From the NCBI RefSeq assembly GCF_000236805.1, contig NZ_AGFX01000018.1, positions 1 through 64,000 of the forward strand: DNA of 64,000 nucleotides. Direction: 5' to 3'. The translations under genes were made by a program, and so were the position numbers. The notes under the pieces are model-generated. The model worked only from the letters and a program-made list of their open reading frames with translations, was not told where the DNA came from and did not search any database. Shown here in pieces: positions 1-10,604 of this stretch. The stretch is from Paenibacillus peoriae KCTC 3763. GTDB taxonomy: Bacteria; Bacillota; Bacilli; Paenibacillales; Paenibacillaceae. Positions within the stretch are counted from its first letter, which is position 1; every line of letters starts with the position of its first letter.

Positions 1-15
1 AAACTCTCCAATAAA
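1..15 (-). rRNA. 16S rRNA, first ~15 nt only (rest outside window)
   Basis: Read on the minus strand the first bases give TTTATTGGAGAGTTT, the usual Bacillales 16S 5' end that continues into GATCCTGGCTCAG. The gene therefore runs out of the window to the left, followed presumably by 23S and 5S. The position next to gyrA matches the rrnO location in Bacillus. The exact mature 5' end is approximate. Confidence 0.85.
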
Positions 16-140
16 GACCAACCGAGGTTGGTTATAGAAAGAGCGATTAGCTCATTTTGAAACTGACGAGATAAAATATCTCATTGTGGATTTTGCAAGC
101 AAAATCCGTACTCACTCGTTGTTCAGTTTTCAAAGATCAA
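16..140 (-). promoter_or_regulatory. rrn leader with boxA antitermination element and processing hairpins
   Basis: On the minus strand 121-140 reads TTGATCTTTGAAAACTGAAC, the boxA-like sequence seen before Bacillales 16S genes and the site of Nus-factor antitermination. Between it and 16S lie three short perfect hairpins (arms at 88-96/99-107, 68-73/77-82 and 19-24/27-32), which probably contribute to pre-16S folding and RNase III processing. The boxA call is by family knowledge; the hairpins are seen directly. Confidence 0.75.
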
Positions 141-185
141 ACACTTCATGTCTGCCTTAGGTTTTATCCCCTCAGCAACTTTTAT

Positions 186-215
186 AGTATATCATGTTCT
201 TCAGAGTTGTGTCAA
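186..215 (-). promoter_or_regulatory. rrn promoter P2
   Basis: On the minus strand: TTGACA (210-215), 18-nt spacer, TATACT (186-191). It lies ~170 nt upstream of the 16S start and is followed by the leader with boxA. A near-consensus sigma-A promoter. Confidence 0.75.
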
Positions 216-274
216 CACTTTTTTTGAAAAAGTGTTTTTGCTCTTTTTTGATAATACTTGAAGCGACAAAAAGT

Positions 275-304
275 AATATACCATACTTTTATTATAATTT
301 GCAA
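275..304 (-). promoter_or_regulatory. rrn promoter P1 (upstream of tandem pair)
   Basis: On the minus strand: TTGCAA (299-304), 18-nt spacer, TATATT (275-280), 89 nt upstream of the second promoter. Tandem promoters are usual for rRNA operons. It starts just after the HD-GYP stop codon. Confidence 0.55.
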
Positions 305-326
305 CTCTTTTTTTCAAAAAGAAGAG

Positions 327-1415
327 TTAAGTCTCAATACATTCAATATAAAGCTCTCTGTGAAGCATCAAGTTAATGATTTCCCCATTTACTTGAACCA
401 ACGGACGAGTCGGATGATCACGATCAGCAAATATAATTTCCCCTATGCGATTATCATTAAGACGTACTTTGGTTCCGTTGTTAAATTGGGTGAGCTTGTG
501 AATGAAAACCTGTACCACACTTGGGTCCAGCTTACCAAACGATTCTGATTTGATTTGCTCCAGAACCAGGTATGGGGATTGGGCAGGTCGATATGTCTTC
601 TCCAGCGTCATGGCATGAAATACATCAGCCACTCCGACAATTTTAGCGTATATGTGGATTTGTTCCCCCTTGAGACGCAATGGGTATCCGGTACCATCCA
701 CTTTTTCATGATGCTGAAGAGCAGCCAGACGCACGCCTTCGTTAATAGCCTTCACATTTTTGAGCAACTGATATCCCAGTGAAGTATGACGACGAATATC
801 CTCTTGCTCCTCCCCTGTTAATGCAGAAGGCTTGTAGAGGATGACCGGGTCCATTTTGGCATTGCCAATATCATGAAGTAATCCGGCAAAGGCAACCTGC
901 ATCCAGTCCTTTTGAGGCAAACCAATCCACTGCGCAATGGAATACGAAGTAAGTGAGGTCAATACAGCATTGTGAAAAATATAATCAACTTCGATCATGG
1001 ATCGCGGAATAAATGTCATTACGTTATAGCGCTGTATGTGCACCAGTAAGGACTCCAACTGGCTTCGTAGCTCAAATATAGATAAATTAGAGACAAGTAC
1101 TGATTGGAATGCACTCTTAACAAGCATCACCATTTTGTCATACTCATCCTGGAATTGTGTAAACTCATCTCGCTCATCTAATGAGGGGGCTTGTGATTCA
1201 GCTGCTCCGGATCGAACAGTAGCATGATCGCCGCCGGAAGTTAAATCATCCTCCATCCCTACCTCTACTTGCTGGATCAGGAACGCCTGTAAAATTTCCA
1301 AGTCACGGGGCAGTAGAATGCGCCCTTTCGGCAGCAGCAAGCTGCCCATTTCAGTAAATACATCGCTTTGCAATTTAAGCCCAGCTTTTAATTCGGATAC
1401 GGGTACAGTTGTCAT
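327..1415 (-). CDS. HD-GYP domain phosphohydrolase, probable cyclic-di-GMP phosphodiesterase
   Basis: This 362-aa cytoplasmic protein has an N-terminal region without a recognised domain (about residues 1-120) and a C-terminal HD-GYP domain. Visible motifs are HDIGNAK (metal-binding HD pair), a downstream HTSLGYQLL helix, HHEKVDGTGYP (the HHE..GYP signature) and GVADVFHAMT. The family hydrolyses cyclic di-GMP or related dinucleotides using a di-metal centre. The start chosen is the ATG at 1415 because GAGAGG sits 6 nt upstream; an in-frame GTG seven codons earlier overlaps that site. It lies between gyrA and the rRNA operon, after the gyrA terminator, and reads in the same direction. Substrate specificity is inferred only from the family. 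Confidence 0.85.
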   Translation of the reverse strand: MTTVPVSELKAGLKLQSDVFTEMGSLLLPKGRILLPRDLEILQAFLIQQVEVGMEDDLTSGGDHATVRSGAAESQAPSLDERDEFTQFQDEYDKMVMLVKSAFQSVLVSNLSIFELRSQLESLLVHIQRYNVMTFIPRSMIEVDYIFHNAVLTSLTSYSIAQWIGLPQKDWMQVAFAGLLHDIGNAKMDPVILYKPSALTGEEQEDIRRHTSLGYQLLKNVKAINEGVRLAALQHHEKVDGTGYPLRLKGEQIHIYAKIVGVADVFHAMTLEKTYRPAQSPYLVLEQIKSESFGKLDPSVVQVFIHKLTQFNNGTKVRLNDNRIGEIIFADRDHPTRPLVQVNGEIINLMLHRELYIECIET

Positions 1416-1545
1416 GGTCAACCTCTCTGTTCTCACAACAGCTGCTCCAGCTGCCAGTTTATGATGTCATTATATTACTTGGAAATGATCCTGTACATTC
1501 ATTTTATACCATTTAAAGCTTTAGCCGTCTGGATTCATTAGTCCG

Positions 1546-1584
1546 AAAAAGAAAAGGACTCCCTGACCAAAATGTCAAGGAGTC
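1546..1584 (-). terminator. gyrA transcription terminator
   Basis: A hairpin with arms GGACTCC..GAC and GTCAAGGAGTC (1557-1584) is followed on the minus strand by CTTTTCTTTTT. It stands 50 nt after the gyrA stop codon and separates gyrA from the HD-GYP gene. Confidence 0.75.
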
Positions 1585-1635
1585 TTCCTCATCACTTAAA
1601 AATCCAGCAACCACTTGTGTAGTATAGATGGCTTC

Positions 1636-4200
1636 TTATTCGTTCTCAGAAGACTCTGAATCGCTGCCTTCCGTACCTTCTGTATCCATATCAAGAACAG
1701 GTTCAGCACCTGATGGAGATGCATCTCCGCTGGCCTCCCCGCCCTCTAATAGCTCTTCAAGCAGTTCTTCCTGCTCTTCATTCTTGTTCGCACGACATAC
1801 AGTAGCAACCGAATCATCCTCGCGGATGTTAATCAGCCTTACCCCTTGTGTATTGCGGCCCATTGTAGAGATTTCGTCCATACTGGTCCGAATCACGGTA
1901 CCACTGGCTGTAATGATCATCAAATCCTCTTCGGTTTTTACAACCTTGAGGCCGACAACCGGACCATTTTTATCCGTAACATTAATTGTCTTAATTCCCT
2001 TGCCTCCGCGGCTTTGGATACGATAATCCGCTACAGGGGTACGTTTGCCATAGCCTTTAGCCGTTACAATCAGGATATCCAGGTCGGTATCAACAATATC
2101 CATACCTATTACAGCATCACTCTCATCGAGACTGATCCCTTTAACCCCCGTAGCACTACGGCCCATAGACCGTACATCGCTCTCATGGAAACGAATAGAC
2201 ATGCCTTCTGCCGTACCAATGATCATTTCCTGCTGTCCGTCCGTCAGTTTTACTTCGATCAGGGCATCATCTTCACGCAAGTTAATGGCGATCAAACCAC
2301 CTTTGCGAATATTAGCATAGTCGTCGAGCGGCGTCTTCTTGATAATCCCTTGTCGGGTCGCAAAGAACAGATAGCTATCCTCAACAAACTCCTCAATTGG
2401 AATAACCGCATTGATCGACTCACCCTGCTCAATCTGAATTAGATTAATAATCGGTGTTCCCCGGGCTGTCCGACTGAGATCAGGAATCTCATAAGCCTTA
2501 ATCCGATATACTTTGCCCTTATCGGTGAAGAATAACAAGTGATGATGTGAATTCGTAATAAACAGATGCTCTACGAAATCTTCATCCTTGGTATCCATTC
2601 CCACTACACCGCGACCGCCGCGTTTTTGACTGCGATAGGTAGTAACGGGAAGACGCTTAATATATCCGGTATGGGTTACAGTAATAATAACATCTTCACG
2701 AGGAATAAGATCCTCATCCAAAATGCTCTCTTCACCTACTGTAATTTCAGTACGACGCTCGTCAGCAAAACGTTCTTTAAGCTCATTCAGCTCTTCGCTA
2801 ATAATGTTAAGCACCAAATGCTCGTTAGCCAAAATTTCGCGGTATTCGGCAATCTTTTGTAATAACTCGTTATATTCATTCTCGATCTTCTCACGTTCCA
2901 AACCGGTTAAGCGTTGCAGACGCATATCGAGAATGGCTTGAGCCTGCTCAAGAGTAAGTGAGAAACGCTCAATCAGTCCTTCACGAGCTGCTTCTGCAGT
3001 TTGAGAGGAACGGATCAAGGCAATAACTTCGTCCAGATGATCAAGAGCAATGCGCAAGCCTTCCAAAATGTGTGCTCTAGCTTCAGCTTTTTTCAGATCG
3101 AATTCTGTCCGACGACGAATAACTTCAACCTGATGTTTGAGATAATAATACAAGACATCTTTCAGGTTCAAAATCTTCGGCTCGTTGTTCACAATGGCAA
3201 GCATATTGATACCGAAATTAGACTGCATAGCCGTATGTTTAAACAAATTATTCAGAACGACGTTCGGGTTCACATCTCTACGCAACTCGATAACGACACG
3301 CATACCTGTACGGTCCGATTCATCCCGCAGATCCGTAATGCCCTCAATGCGTTTGTCACGCACCAATTCAGCAATCTTCTCGACCAGACGAGCCTTATTC
3401 ACTTGGTAAGGCAGCTCATGCACGATAATCCGTGCTTTATTGCCAATCTCCTCTATGGTGGTCTTTGCACGCATGGTCACTGAACCGCGGCCCGTTTGGT
3501 ATGCCTGACGAATACCAGAACGACCTAAAATATAGCCTGCTGTCGGGAAATCCGGCCCTTGGATATAATCCATAAGTTCCATTGGCGTAATATCAGGGTT
3601 TTCGATTAGTGCTTGTACACCATCGATAACCTCTCCCAAGTTATGGGGAGGAATATTGGTAGCCATTCCGACTGCAATTCCGCCGACGCCATTGACCAGC
3701 AAGTTAGGATAACGTGCAGGCAACACGACAGGCTCACTCTCTTCACCGTCGTAGTTCGGCATAAAATCAACAGTCTCTTTGTTCAAATCACGCAGCATTT
3801 CCATTGCAATCTTCGACAATCGTGCTTCGGTGTAACGCATCGCAGCCGCCATATCTCCATCCACGGAGCCAAAGTTGCCGTGTCCGTCCACCAGCATATA
3901 ACGCAAGGAAAAGTCCTGCGCCATCCGCACCATCGTATCATATACAGCCGTATCACCATGAGGGTGATATTTACCGATAACTTCGCCGACGATTCTTGCT
4001 GATTTCTTGTAAGGTTTGTCTGGCGACATGCCTAGCTCGGACATCGCGTACAAGATACGACGGTGTACCGGCTTTAGTCCGTCCCGCACATCAGGCAAGG
4101 CACGGCTAACAATAATACTCATGGCATAATCCATAAAGGATTCGCGCATTTCCACTCCGATATCCCTGTTAATGATCTGCGGGTTATTTTGATCGGCCAT
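1636..4200 (-). CDS. gyrA: DNA gyrase subunit A
   Basis: GyrA is the DNA-cleaving subunit of the A2B2 gyrase, introducing negative supercoils ahead of replication forks. At 854 aa it is slightly longer than the ~820-aa Bacillus protein because of an acidic, Glu/Ser-rich C-terminal tail. The winged-helix/tower domain includes the quinolone-determining region [11 protein letters not shown] (about 79-89) and the catalytic tyrosine Y123 in [11 protein letters not shown]. The C-terminal beta-pinwheel carries the GyrA-box QKRGGRG needed for DNA wrapping. The QRDR position equivalent to E. coli Ser83 is Thr84 here and the Asp87 equivalent is Asp88. The start is ATG with AAGGAGG 6 nt upstream. It has its own promoter, as gyrB and gyrA are separated by a head-on gene. 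Confidence 0.98.
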   Translation of the reverse strand: MADQNNPQIINRDIGVEMRESFMDYAMSIIVSRALPDVRDGLKPVHRRILYAMSELGMSPDKPYKKSARIVGEVIGKYHPHGDTAVYDTMVRMAQDFSLRYMLVDGHGNFGSVDGDMAAAMRYTEARLSKIAMEMLRDLNKETVDFMPNYDGEESEPVVLPARYPNLLVNGVGGIAVGMATNIPPHNLGEVIDGVQALIENPDITPMELMDYIQGPDFPTAGYILGRSGIRQAYQTGRGSVTMRAKTTIEEIGNKARIIVHELPYQVNKARLVEKIAELVRDKRIEGITDLRDESDRTGMRVVIELRRDVNPNVVLNNLFKHTAMQSNFGINMLAIVNNEPKILNLKDVLYYYLKHQVEVIRRRTEFDLKKAEARAHILEGLRIALDHLDEVIALIRSSQTAEAAREGLIERFSLTLEQAQAILDMRLQRLTGLEREKIENEYNELLQKIAEYREILANEHLVLNIISEELNELKERFADERRTEITVGEESILDEDLIPREDVIITVTHTGYIKRLPVTTYRSQKRGGRGVVGMDTKDEDFVEHLFITNSHHHLLFFTDKGKVYRIKAYEIPDLSRTARGTPIINLIQIEQGESINAVIPIEEFVEDSYLFFATRQGIIKKTPLDDYANIRKGGLIAINLREDDALIEVKLTDGQQEMIIGTAEGMSIRFHESDVRSMGRSATGVKGISLDESDAVIGMDIVDTDLDILIVTAKGYGKRTPVADYRIQSRGGKGIKTINVTDKNGPVVGLKVVKTEEDLMIITASGTVIRTSMDEISTMGRNTQGVRLINIREDDSVATVCRANKNEEQEELLEELLEGGEASGDASPSGAEPVLDMDTEGTEGSDSESSENE

Positions 4201-4315
4201 GCTGGTCCTCCTTCTCGTCCTTCAATACATTGCTCTCTATGTGAAAAGCCTAACAAGACACTGCCTATATACTCCGCTCTCTGCGCAGGATTTTGGCTAA
4301 AAACCCATCTGTATA

Positions 4316-4344
4316 ATTATATTACTTTCACAAAAAGAGCACAA
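4316..4344 (-). promoter_or_regulatory. gyrA promoter
   Basis: On the minus strand: TTGTGC (4339-4344), 17-nt spacer, perfect TATAAT (4316-4321). Transcription would start ~110 nt before the gyrA ATG. This makes gyrA an independent transcription unit. Confidence 0.65.
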
Positions 4345-4665
4345 TTAAACGCCTCTGTCCCCTTTACAGCGTAAATCCCTCGTCCTACCCCTTCTGGTAG
4401 AAGCAGATTGCTATTCCCTTACACCACTAACAAGCCCTGATTATAACAAATTCCCCTGAGTTGGGGATTAGCCCCCACCCTAAGGGCCTTTTCCACATAC
4501 AATACGTATACGGTCAGGGCTAATGTAGCAAGATTCCGAAAAACGCCGTATTTCTCTATTATATCATTGTTTTCCGCACTTGTCCTTTAGTTTCCCTTGT
4601 TTTGTTAAAGTGTTGTGAATTCCATGTACGCGACTCATATTACGAAAAGAAAGGGATGAGAATAC
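4345..4665. other. gyrA / ATP-grasp divergent intergenic region
   Basis: No gene is seen here. A short hairpin with arms TCCCC/GGGGA lies near 4450-4465 without a T-tract. The plus-strand gene has GAAAGGGATGAG as ribosome-binding site just before its TTG start; no convincing -35/-10 pair for it was found. Confidence 0.5.
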
Positions 4666-5493
4666 TTGTCTATTCAGCGAGTAGCCAGTAAGTGGACCAA
4701 AACAAATGTCATTCTCCCCAATCCGACGTTGGCCCCTTATATACCGGAGACACGTTTGTACACATTCGAGCACTTGAACGAAATGTTATCGGTGTATGGA
4801 ACTGTCTATATTAAGCCGGATAACGGTACTTATGGAAAAGGGGTTATGCGTGCAGAAAGGCTCACAGAGCCGCTTCCTCCAACAGAAGAAGGAATCATCG
4901 GGGAGAGAATATGGTACGTTCTTCGTTATGAAGTAGACACCCTTACTTTTGACAGTCTGGAAGAACTGCACAAGGTGGTTTCTACCCGCATACGGAAGCG
5001 TCCATATCTGATCCAACGCGGGATTGACCTTCTTCAACATGAAACGCGTCCCTTTGACCTGCGGGTATTAACCCAGATGAACCTGAGAAACCATTGGGAA
5101 ACGACGCTTATAATTGGACGCATAGCTGCTCCTGACAAAGTCGTCACCAATCACCACAGCGGTGGAACAGTACGCTTTTTCAATGAACTTGTAGCACCCT
5201 ATCTGGATGTAAAGGAAGCAGTACACCTAGAGCAAAAACTATCAAAATTAGGCGAGCGAGTAGCCTGGCAGCTGCAAAAAAGATACCCTCGGCTAAAGGA
5301 AATTGGATTGGATGTGGGATTGGATCAGCAGATCTATCCGTGGATTTTGGAGGTTAATACGAGACCGGCCATTAAAGTCTTCTCTTTCCTTCCCAACAAA
5401 AGCCTTTATCATAAAATATTCAGGTATGCTGTAGGCTATGGCCGTTATTCAGCGTCCACGGGCAAACCTGCACACTCTAAGAGAAAGACCTAA
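4666..5493 (+). CDS. YheC/YheD-like ATP-grasp protein
   Basis: This 275-aa protein has ATP-grasp features: YIKPDNGTYGKGV (about 47-59, nucleotide-binding lysine and glycine loop), RPFDLRVL (~125), IGLDVGLD (~208) and WILEVNTRPA (~223, the Mg-ligand E..N pair near the C-terminus). It resembles the Bacillus YheC/YheD group, which is linked to spore coats, but the substrate is unknown. The start is TTG with GAAAGGGATGAG upstream; no in-frame ATG gives a better fit. It lies between gyrB and gyrA but reads on the opposite strand, head-on to replication, and so splits the classical gyrB-gyrA pair. The family assignment is confident; the function is not. Confidence 0.8.
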   Translation: MSIQRVASKWTKTNVILPNPTLAPYIPETRLYTFEHLNEMLSVYGTVYIKPDNGTYGKGVMRAERLTEPLPPTEEGIIGERIWYVLRYEVDTLTFDSLEELHKVVSTRIRKRPYLIQRGIDLLQHETRPFDLRVLTQMNLRNHWETTLIIGRIAAPDKVVTNHHSGGTVRFFNELVAPYLDVKEAVHLEQKLSKLGERVAWQLQKRYPRLKEIGLDVGLDQQIYPWILEVNTRPAIKVFSFLPNKSLYHKIFRYAVGYGRYSASTGKPAHSKRKT

Positions 5494-5539
5494 GGCATTG
5501 ACGTTAACTATTCAAATTCACCCGAGTTGGTTAATGAAC

Positions 5540-5569
5540 AGGAAAAGGGACGCCGTTTGGGCGCCCCTT
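5540..5569 (-). terminator. gyrB operon terminator
   Basis: On the minus strand a 10-bp stem (AAGGGGCGCC / GGCGTCCCTT, one G-U pair) is followed by TTCCTGTT. The G-U pair forms only in minus-strand RNA, which favours termination of the gyrB transcript over the convergent ATP-grasp gene. Confidence 0.6.
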
Positions 5570-5630
5570 GGTGTTGAACTCAAATCATAGCAAGCAAATA
5601 GTACATTAGCTAAGGTGAGAATATCACACA

Positions 5631-7550
<1,920 letters not shown>

Positions 7551-7572
7551 CTACTTCTATAGATTTCTATGG

Positions 7573-7824
7573 TTAAGCATTGGCAACAAACTGGTTTGCC
7601 CGCTTCTTGAGTGTTGTTGAGGAGATGGGGGAATAATACACCGTATTCTGAGTCACTACGATGGACTTGGCTTCCTCTTCACCAATCATCTCGACATGCT
7701 TTTGTTGCTGGGCGTGGTTCACGTATTGCTTGGAGATTTTAGAGGATTTTTCAATCGAGATATCGAAAATAGCCACAAGCTCTGACGAGCGGATGATTTT
7801 TTCTCCCCCCAAATGAATATACAT
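7573..7824 (-). CDS. remB: extracellular matrix regulator RemB (YaaB family)
   Basis: The 83-aa protein begins MYIHLGGEKII and contains SIVVTQNTVYYSPISSTTLKKRA, both typical of the YaaB/RemB (DUF370) family, small DNA-binding regulators related to RemA that affect matrix and osmotic genes in Bacillus. It sits between recF and gyrB exactly as in Bacillus. The ribosome-binding site AAGGAG overlaps the recF stop region, suggesting translational coupling. The spacing to ATG (12 nt) is slightly long. Confidence 0.85.
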   Translation of the reverse strand: MYIHLGGEKIIRSSELVAIFDISIEKSSKISKQYVNHAQQQKHVEMIGEEEAKSIVVTQNTVYYSPISSTTLKKRANQFVANA

Positions 7825-7840
7825 ATCGGTTACTCACTCC

Positions 7841-8956
7841 TTAGTGTTCCACATGCCCGTCGTGGACGTGATAAATACTCGCATCCTTGAGTCGTTCCGC
7901 GTTCAAACTCTCAATCCCGGTTGCGGTGATAAAGGTCTGTACCTTGCTCTGAAAAGTTTCGATCAGTTGAGTCTGACGATAGGGGTCCAGCTCAGACAAA
8001 ACATCATCCAGTAGCAGGACCGGATATTCACCGATTTCCTCATGAATTAATTCAATTTCGGCCAGCTTCAAAGACAGGGCCGTCGTCCGCTGCTGCCCCT
8101 GAGAGCCATACGTATGCACTTCTCTGCCATTAATGGCAAAGGCCAAATCATCACGATGGGGTCCCGCCAAAGTCATGCCACGGCGGATTTCCTGTTCCCT
8201 CATTTGGGATAACTTTATCATAAATCGCTCCAATAAGACAGCTTCATCTTCTTCCTCTGGCTCACTGAAGGAGGGAACATAGGTTAATTTTAGCTCTTCA
8301 GTCCCCCCCGCGATCCCTTCATGAATGGCCTGAGCCCACTTTTGCAGCTTTGTTATAAATTGTTTCCGCTTTTTAACAATTTTAACACCATGCTCGACAA
8401 GTTGCTCGTTCCATACCTCCAGCATCAGCTGCACCGAGGCCATATCTTTCCCCCAAGCTTGCTTGAGCAGGTTGTTTCGCTGAACCAGCACCTTTTGATA
8501 TTGCTGCAAATGATACAGATAGCCCGGAGCTACCTGTCCAATTTCCATGTCAAGAAACCGGCGGCGGACCCCCGGTGTTCCTTTGACAATTTCCAGATCC
8601 TCGGGGGCAAACATGACCACGTTTAACGAACCGATAAAATCACTCAGCTTTCGCTGCTCCAGTCCGTTGATCTTCGCCTTTTTGCCTTGTGTGGATAACG
8701 ATAGATCCAGCCTGATTTTCCCGTATTTTTTATCCACATCTGCAGCCAGATGAGTAGAAGCAGCTCCGAAAGAGATTAACTCCTTATCGCGCGACGTACG
8801 GTGGCTTTTGGTCAAAGCCAGTACAAAAATCGCCTCTACGAGGTTCGTTTTGCCCTGGGCATTTTGTCCAATCAGCAAATTAACGGGCCCAAATTCATTC
8901 AGCTCCAGCTGTTCATAGTTCCGGTACTGCTGCAAAGCAATGTTGTTCACAAACAC
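7841..8956 (-). CDS. recF: DNA replication and repair protein RecF
   Basis: RecF is an SMC-like ATPase that, with RecO and RecR, loads RecA on gapped DNA. The 371-aa protein has Walker A (GQNAQGKTNL, about 30-39), the signature-bearing segment GSQGQQRTTALSLK and Walker B LLLDDVLSELD. The length is normal for the family. The start is ATG with GAGGGGG 5 nt upstream. It is co-transcribed with yaaA upstream and remB downstream. Confidence 0.97.
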   Translation of the reverse strand: MFVNNIALQQYRNYEQLELNEFGPVNLLIGQNAQGKTNLVEAIFVLALTKSHRTSRDKELISFGAASTHLAADVDKKYGKIRLDLSLSTQGKKAKINGLEQRKLSDFIGSLNVVMFAPEDLEIVKGTPGVRRRFLDMEIGQVAPGYLYHLQQYQKVLVQRNNLLKQAWGKDMASVQLMLEVWNEQLVEHGVKIVKKRKQFITKLQKWAQAIHEGIAGGTEELKLTYVPSFSEPEEEDEAVLLERFMIKLSQMREQEIRRGMTLAGPHRDDLAFAINGREVHTYGSQGQQRTTALSLKLAEIELIHEEIGEYPVLLLDDVLSELDPYRQTQLIETFQSKVQTFITATGIESLNAERLKDASIYHVHDGHVEH

Positions 8957-9010
8957 ATAGGGTCCCCCTCGCTAATCCGTACCTAAAAGGAGTCCTTGCC
9001 GACTAGGCGA

Positions 9011-9229
9011 TTATGCTCCTGCCGTAACTTCGAAACTTCCGTTGTCCTCTACTTCTACAGTATCGCCAGGATACAGCTTTCTTCCCCGTCTTTCTTCCGT
9101 CTCACCGTTGACGCGGACTTGTCCCTCCTGTAAGAGGGCTTTGGCCATTCCACCTGTTGATACACAGTCAGCCAGTTTTAAAAATTGATCGAGCTTGATG
9201 TACTCGGTCTGTATCGATATCCGTTTCAA
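9011..9229 (-). CDS. yaaA: S4-domain RNA-binding protein YaaA
   Basis: This 72-aa protein is a single S4 domain (LDQFLKLADCVSTGGMAKALLQEGQVRVNGE), the small RNA-binding module found between dnaN and recF in Firmicutes; it is implicated in ribosome biology. The start is TTG at 9229 with GAAAGG ~11 nt upstream; the nearby ATG hits a stop after four codons. Spacing to dnaN is 46 nt and to recF 54 nt, consistent with one operon. Confidence 0.88.
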   Translation of the reverse strand: MKRISIQTEYIKLDQFLKLADCVSTGGMAKALLQEGQVRVNGETEERRGRKLYPGDTVEVEDNGSFEVTAGA

Positions 9230-9275
9230 GGGTTGTTCATCCTTTCGCTTGTTCTCAGGCGGGTAACGCTAAATA

Positions 9276-10418
9276 TTAGTTGGTTGTGCGATACGGCAGG
9301 ATGATGTACAGCGCATTGCTGGAATCTGCCGGTTTTAGAATAATCGGGCTCATGATGCCGGTGAAAGCGATCATCAGCTGCTCACTGTCAATTACCTTCA
9401 GCACGTCGAGCATATATTTGGAGTTGAATGAGATTTTAAGTGGCTCTCCCTCAAATTTGGACACATTCACTTCCTCACGCACCTTACCAAGCTCAGAGGA
9501 ACTGGAGGAGATCTCCAGACCGCCATTTTCCAACGATTGCATTTTTACAATATTCGTTTTTTCCTCACGGGACAGCAAATAAGCACGGTCGATAGACTCG
9601 CTCAAACTTTTTGTATCCACAATCAGTTCTGTTTTGTAGGAGGTCGGAATAATTCTAGAAGTATCAGGATAGGTTCCATCCAGGATGCGGGAATAAAACA
9701 GTACCCGGTCAACCTTGAAAAGTACCTGATTGTCCGCTACGACGATATCCACAAGCATATTTTGATCCGGAATAATTCTGCTTAGCTCATTCAACGTTTT
9801 GCCTGCAATGACAACATTGCTAAAACGCAAGCCTTCAGACGATTCCAAACGAGCGCTGCGGGTGGCCAGGCGGTGACGGTCCGTTGCTACAAACTTTAAT
9901 TCTCCCTCAGCCAAATTCCATAATACCCCGGTTAAAATGGGTGTTGTTTCGTGGGTGGAAATGGAGAAAACCGTCTGTTTGATCATATTTTTGAGCAAAT
10001 CACCCGGCACAGAGATAACCTGATTTTCTTCAATGCTGGGGAGCACAGGGAATTCCTCAGGGTCCAAGCCAACGATTTGAATTTCAGTGGAACCGGACGA
10101 GATAAAGGTTTGGAACTGATCCTTTACCTCCATATGGATCTCCTGAGACGGCAGTTTCTTGATAATTTCGACAAAGAATTTGGCGGGTAGGACTACACTG
10201 CCGGGTTGTTCAACCTGAACGACAGTCTGGTCTCCATCCTCCATTGGAATAAAGGATTGAATAGAGATGTCTGTATCACTGGCCGTCAGCGTTACCCCCT
10301 GGTGATTCACATCTAGCTTAATACCACTAAGAATTGGAATTGTAGTACGACTCGATATCGCTTTGGATACATGCTGTATAGCCTCGTTCAAAACGTTTTT
10401 CAGAATGCTGATCTTCAT
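9276..10418 (-). CDS. dnaN: DNA polymerase III beta subunit (sliding clamp)
   Basis: DnaN forms the dimeric ring that tethers replicative polymerase to DNA. The 380-aa protein matches the usual length and three-domain layout: it starts MKISILKNVLNEAIQHVSKAI and ends with the clamp C-terminus ILPYRTTN, near the protein-binding cleft. The start is ATG with the strong site TAGGAGG 5 nt upstream. It follows dnaA across a 186-nt gap that holds part of oriC. Confidence 0.98.
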   Translation of the reverse strand: MKISILKNVLNEAIQHVSKAISSRTTIPILSGIKLDVNHQGVTLTASDTDISIQSFIPMEDGDQTVVQVEQPGSVVLPAKFFVEIIKKLPSQEIHMEVKDQFQTFISSGSTEIQIVGLDPEEFPVLPSIEENQVISVPGDLLKNMIKQTVFSISTHETTPILTGVLWNLAEGELKFVATDRHRLATRSARLESSEGLRFSNVVIAGKTLNELSRIIPDQNMLVDIVVADNQVLFKVDRVLFYSRILDGTYPDTSRIIPTSYKTELIVDTKSLSESIDRAYLLSREEKTNIVKMQSLENGGLEISSSSSELGKVREEVNVSKFEGEPLKISFNSKYMLDVLKVIDSEQLMIAFTGIMSPIILKPADSSNALYIILPYRTTN

Positions 10419-10474
10419 AAGTTCCTCCTACGGGTTTTAGTCCTTCAAGCACGCGTTGACGCGGGCCTTATTTA

Positions 10475-10591
10475 GGTGATGAATTTCTTTAAAATATAGT
10501 AGTAATAGTAATAGGCGCACTGAATATGTGGATAAGTAGGTGCAAACCTAATAAAATCAAGCCTATCCACATGTGTATAAATTGTGTATAG
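10475..10591. other. oriC: oriC, dnaA-dnaN part: unwinding site with DnaA-trios and DnaA boxes
   Basis: This gap between dnaA and dnaN holds a perfect DnaA box at 10527-10535 (TTATCCACA on the minus strand) and variants at 10563-10571 (CTATCCACA, plus), 10572-10580 (TTATACACA, minus) and 10583-10591 (CTATACACA, minus). Beyond the perfect box comes a 12-nt spacer beginning GCGCAC and then six trinucleotides TAG/TAA (10497-10514), matching the DnaA-trio element described in Bacillus subtilis. AT-rich DNA (10480-10500) follows and is the likely melting region. Confidence 0.85.
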
Positions 10592-10604
10592 GCTCCGAAC
10601 TTGT

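Noticed and set aside
1846-2442. 198-codon open frame on the plus strand
   Set aside because: It is antisense to gyrA; the long frame is explained by the codon bias of the real gene.
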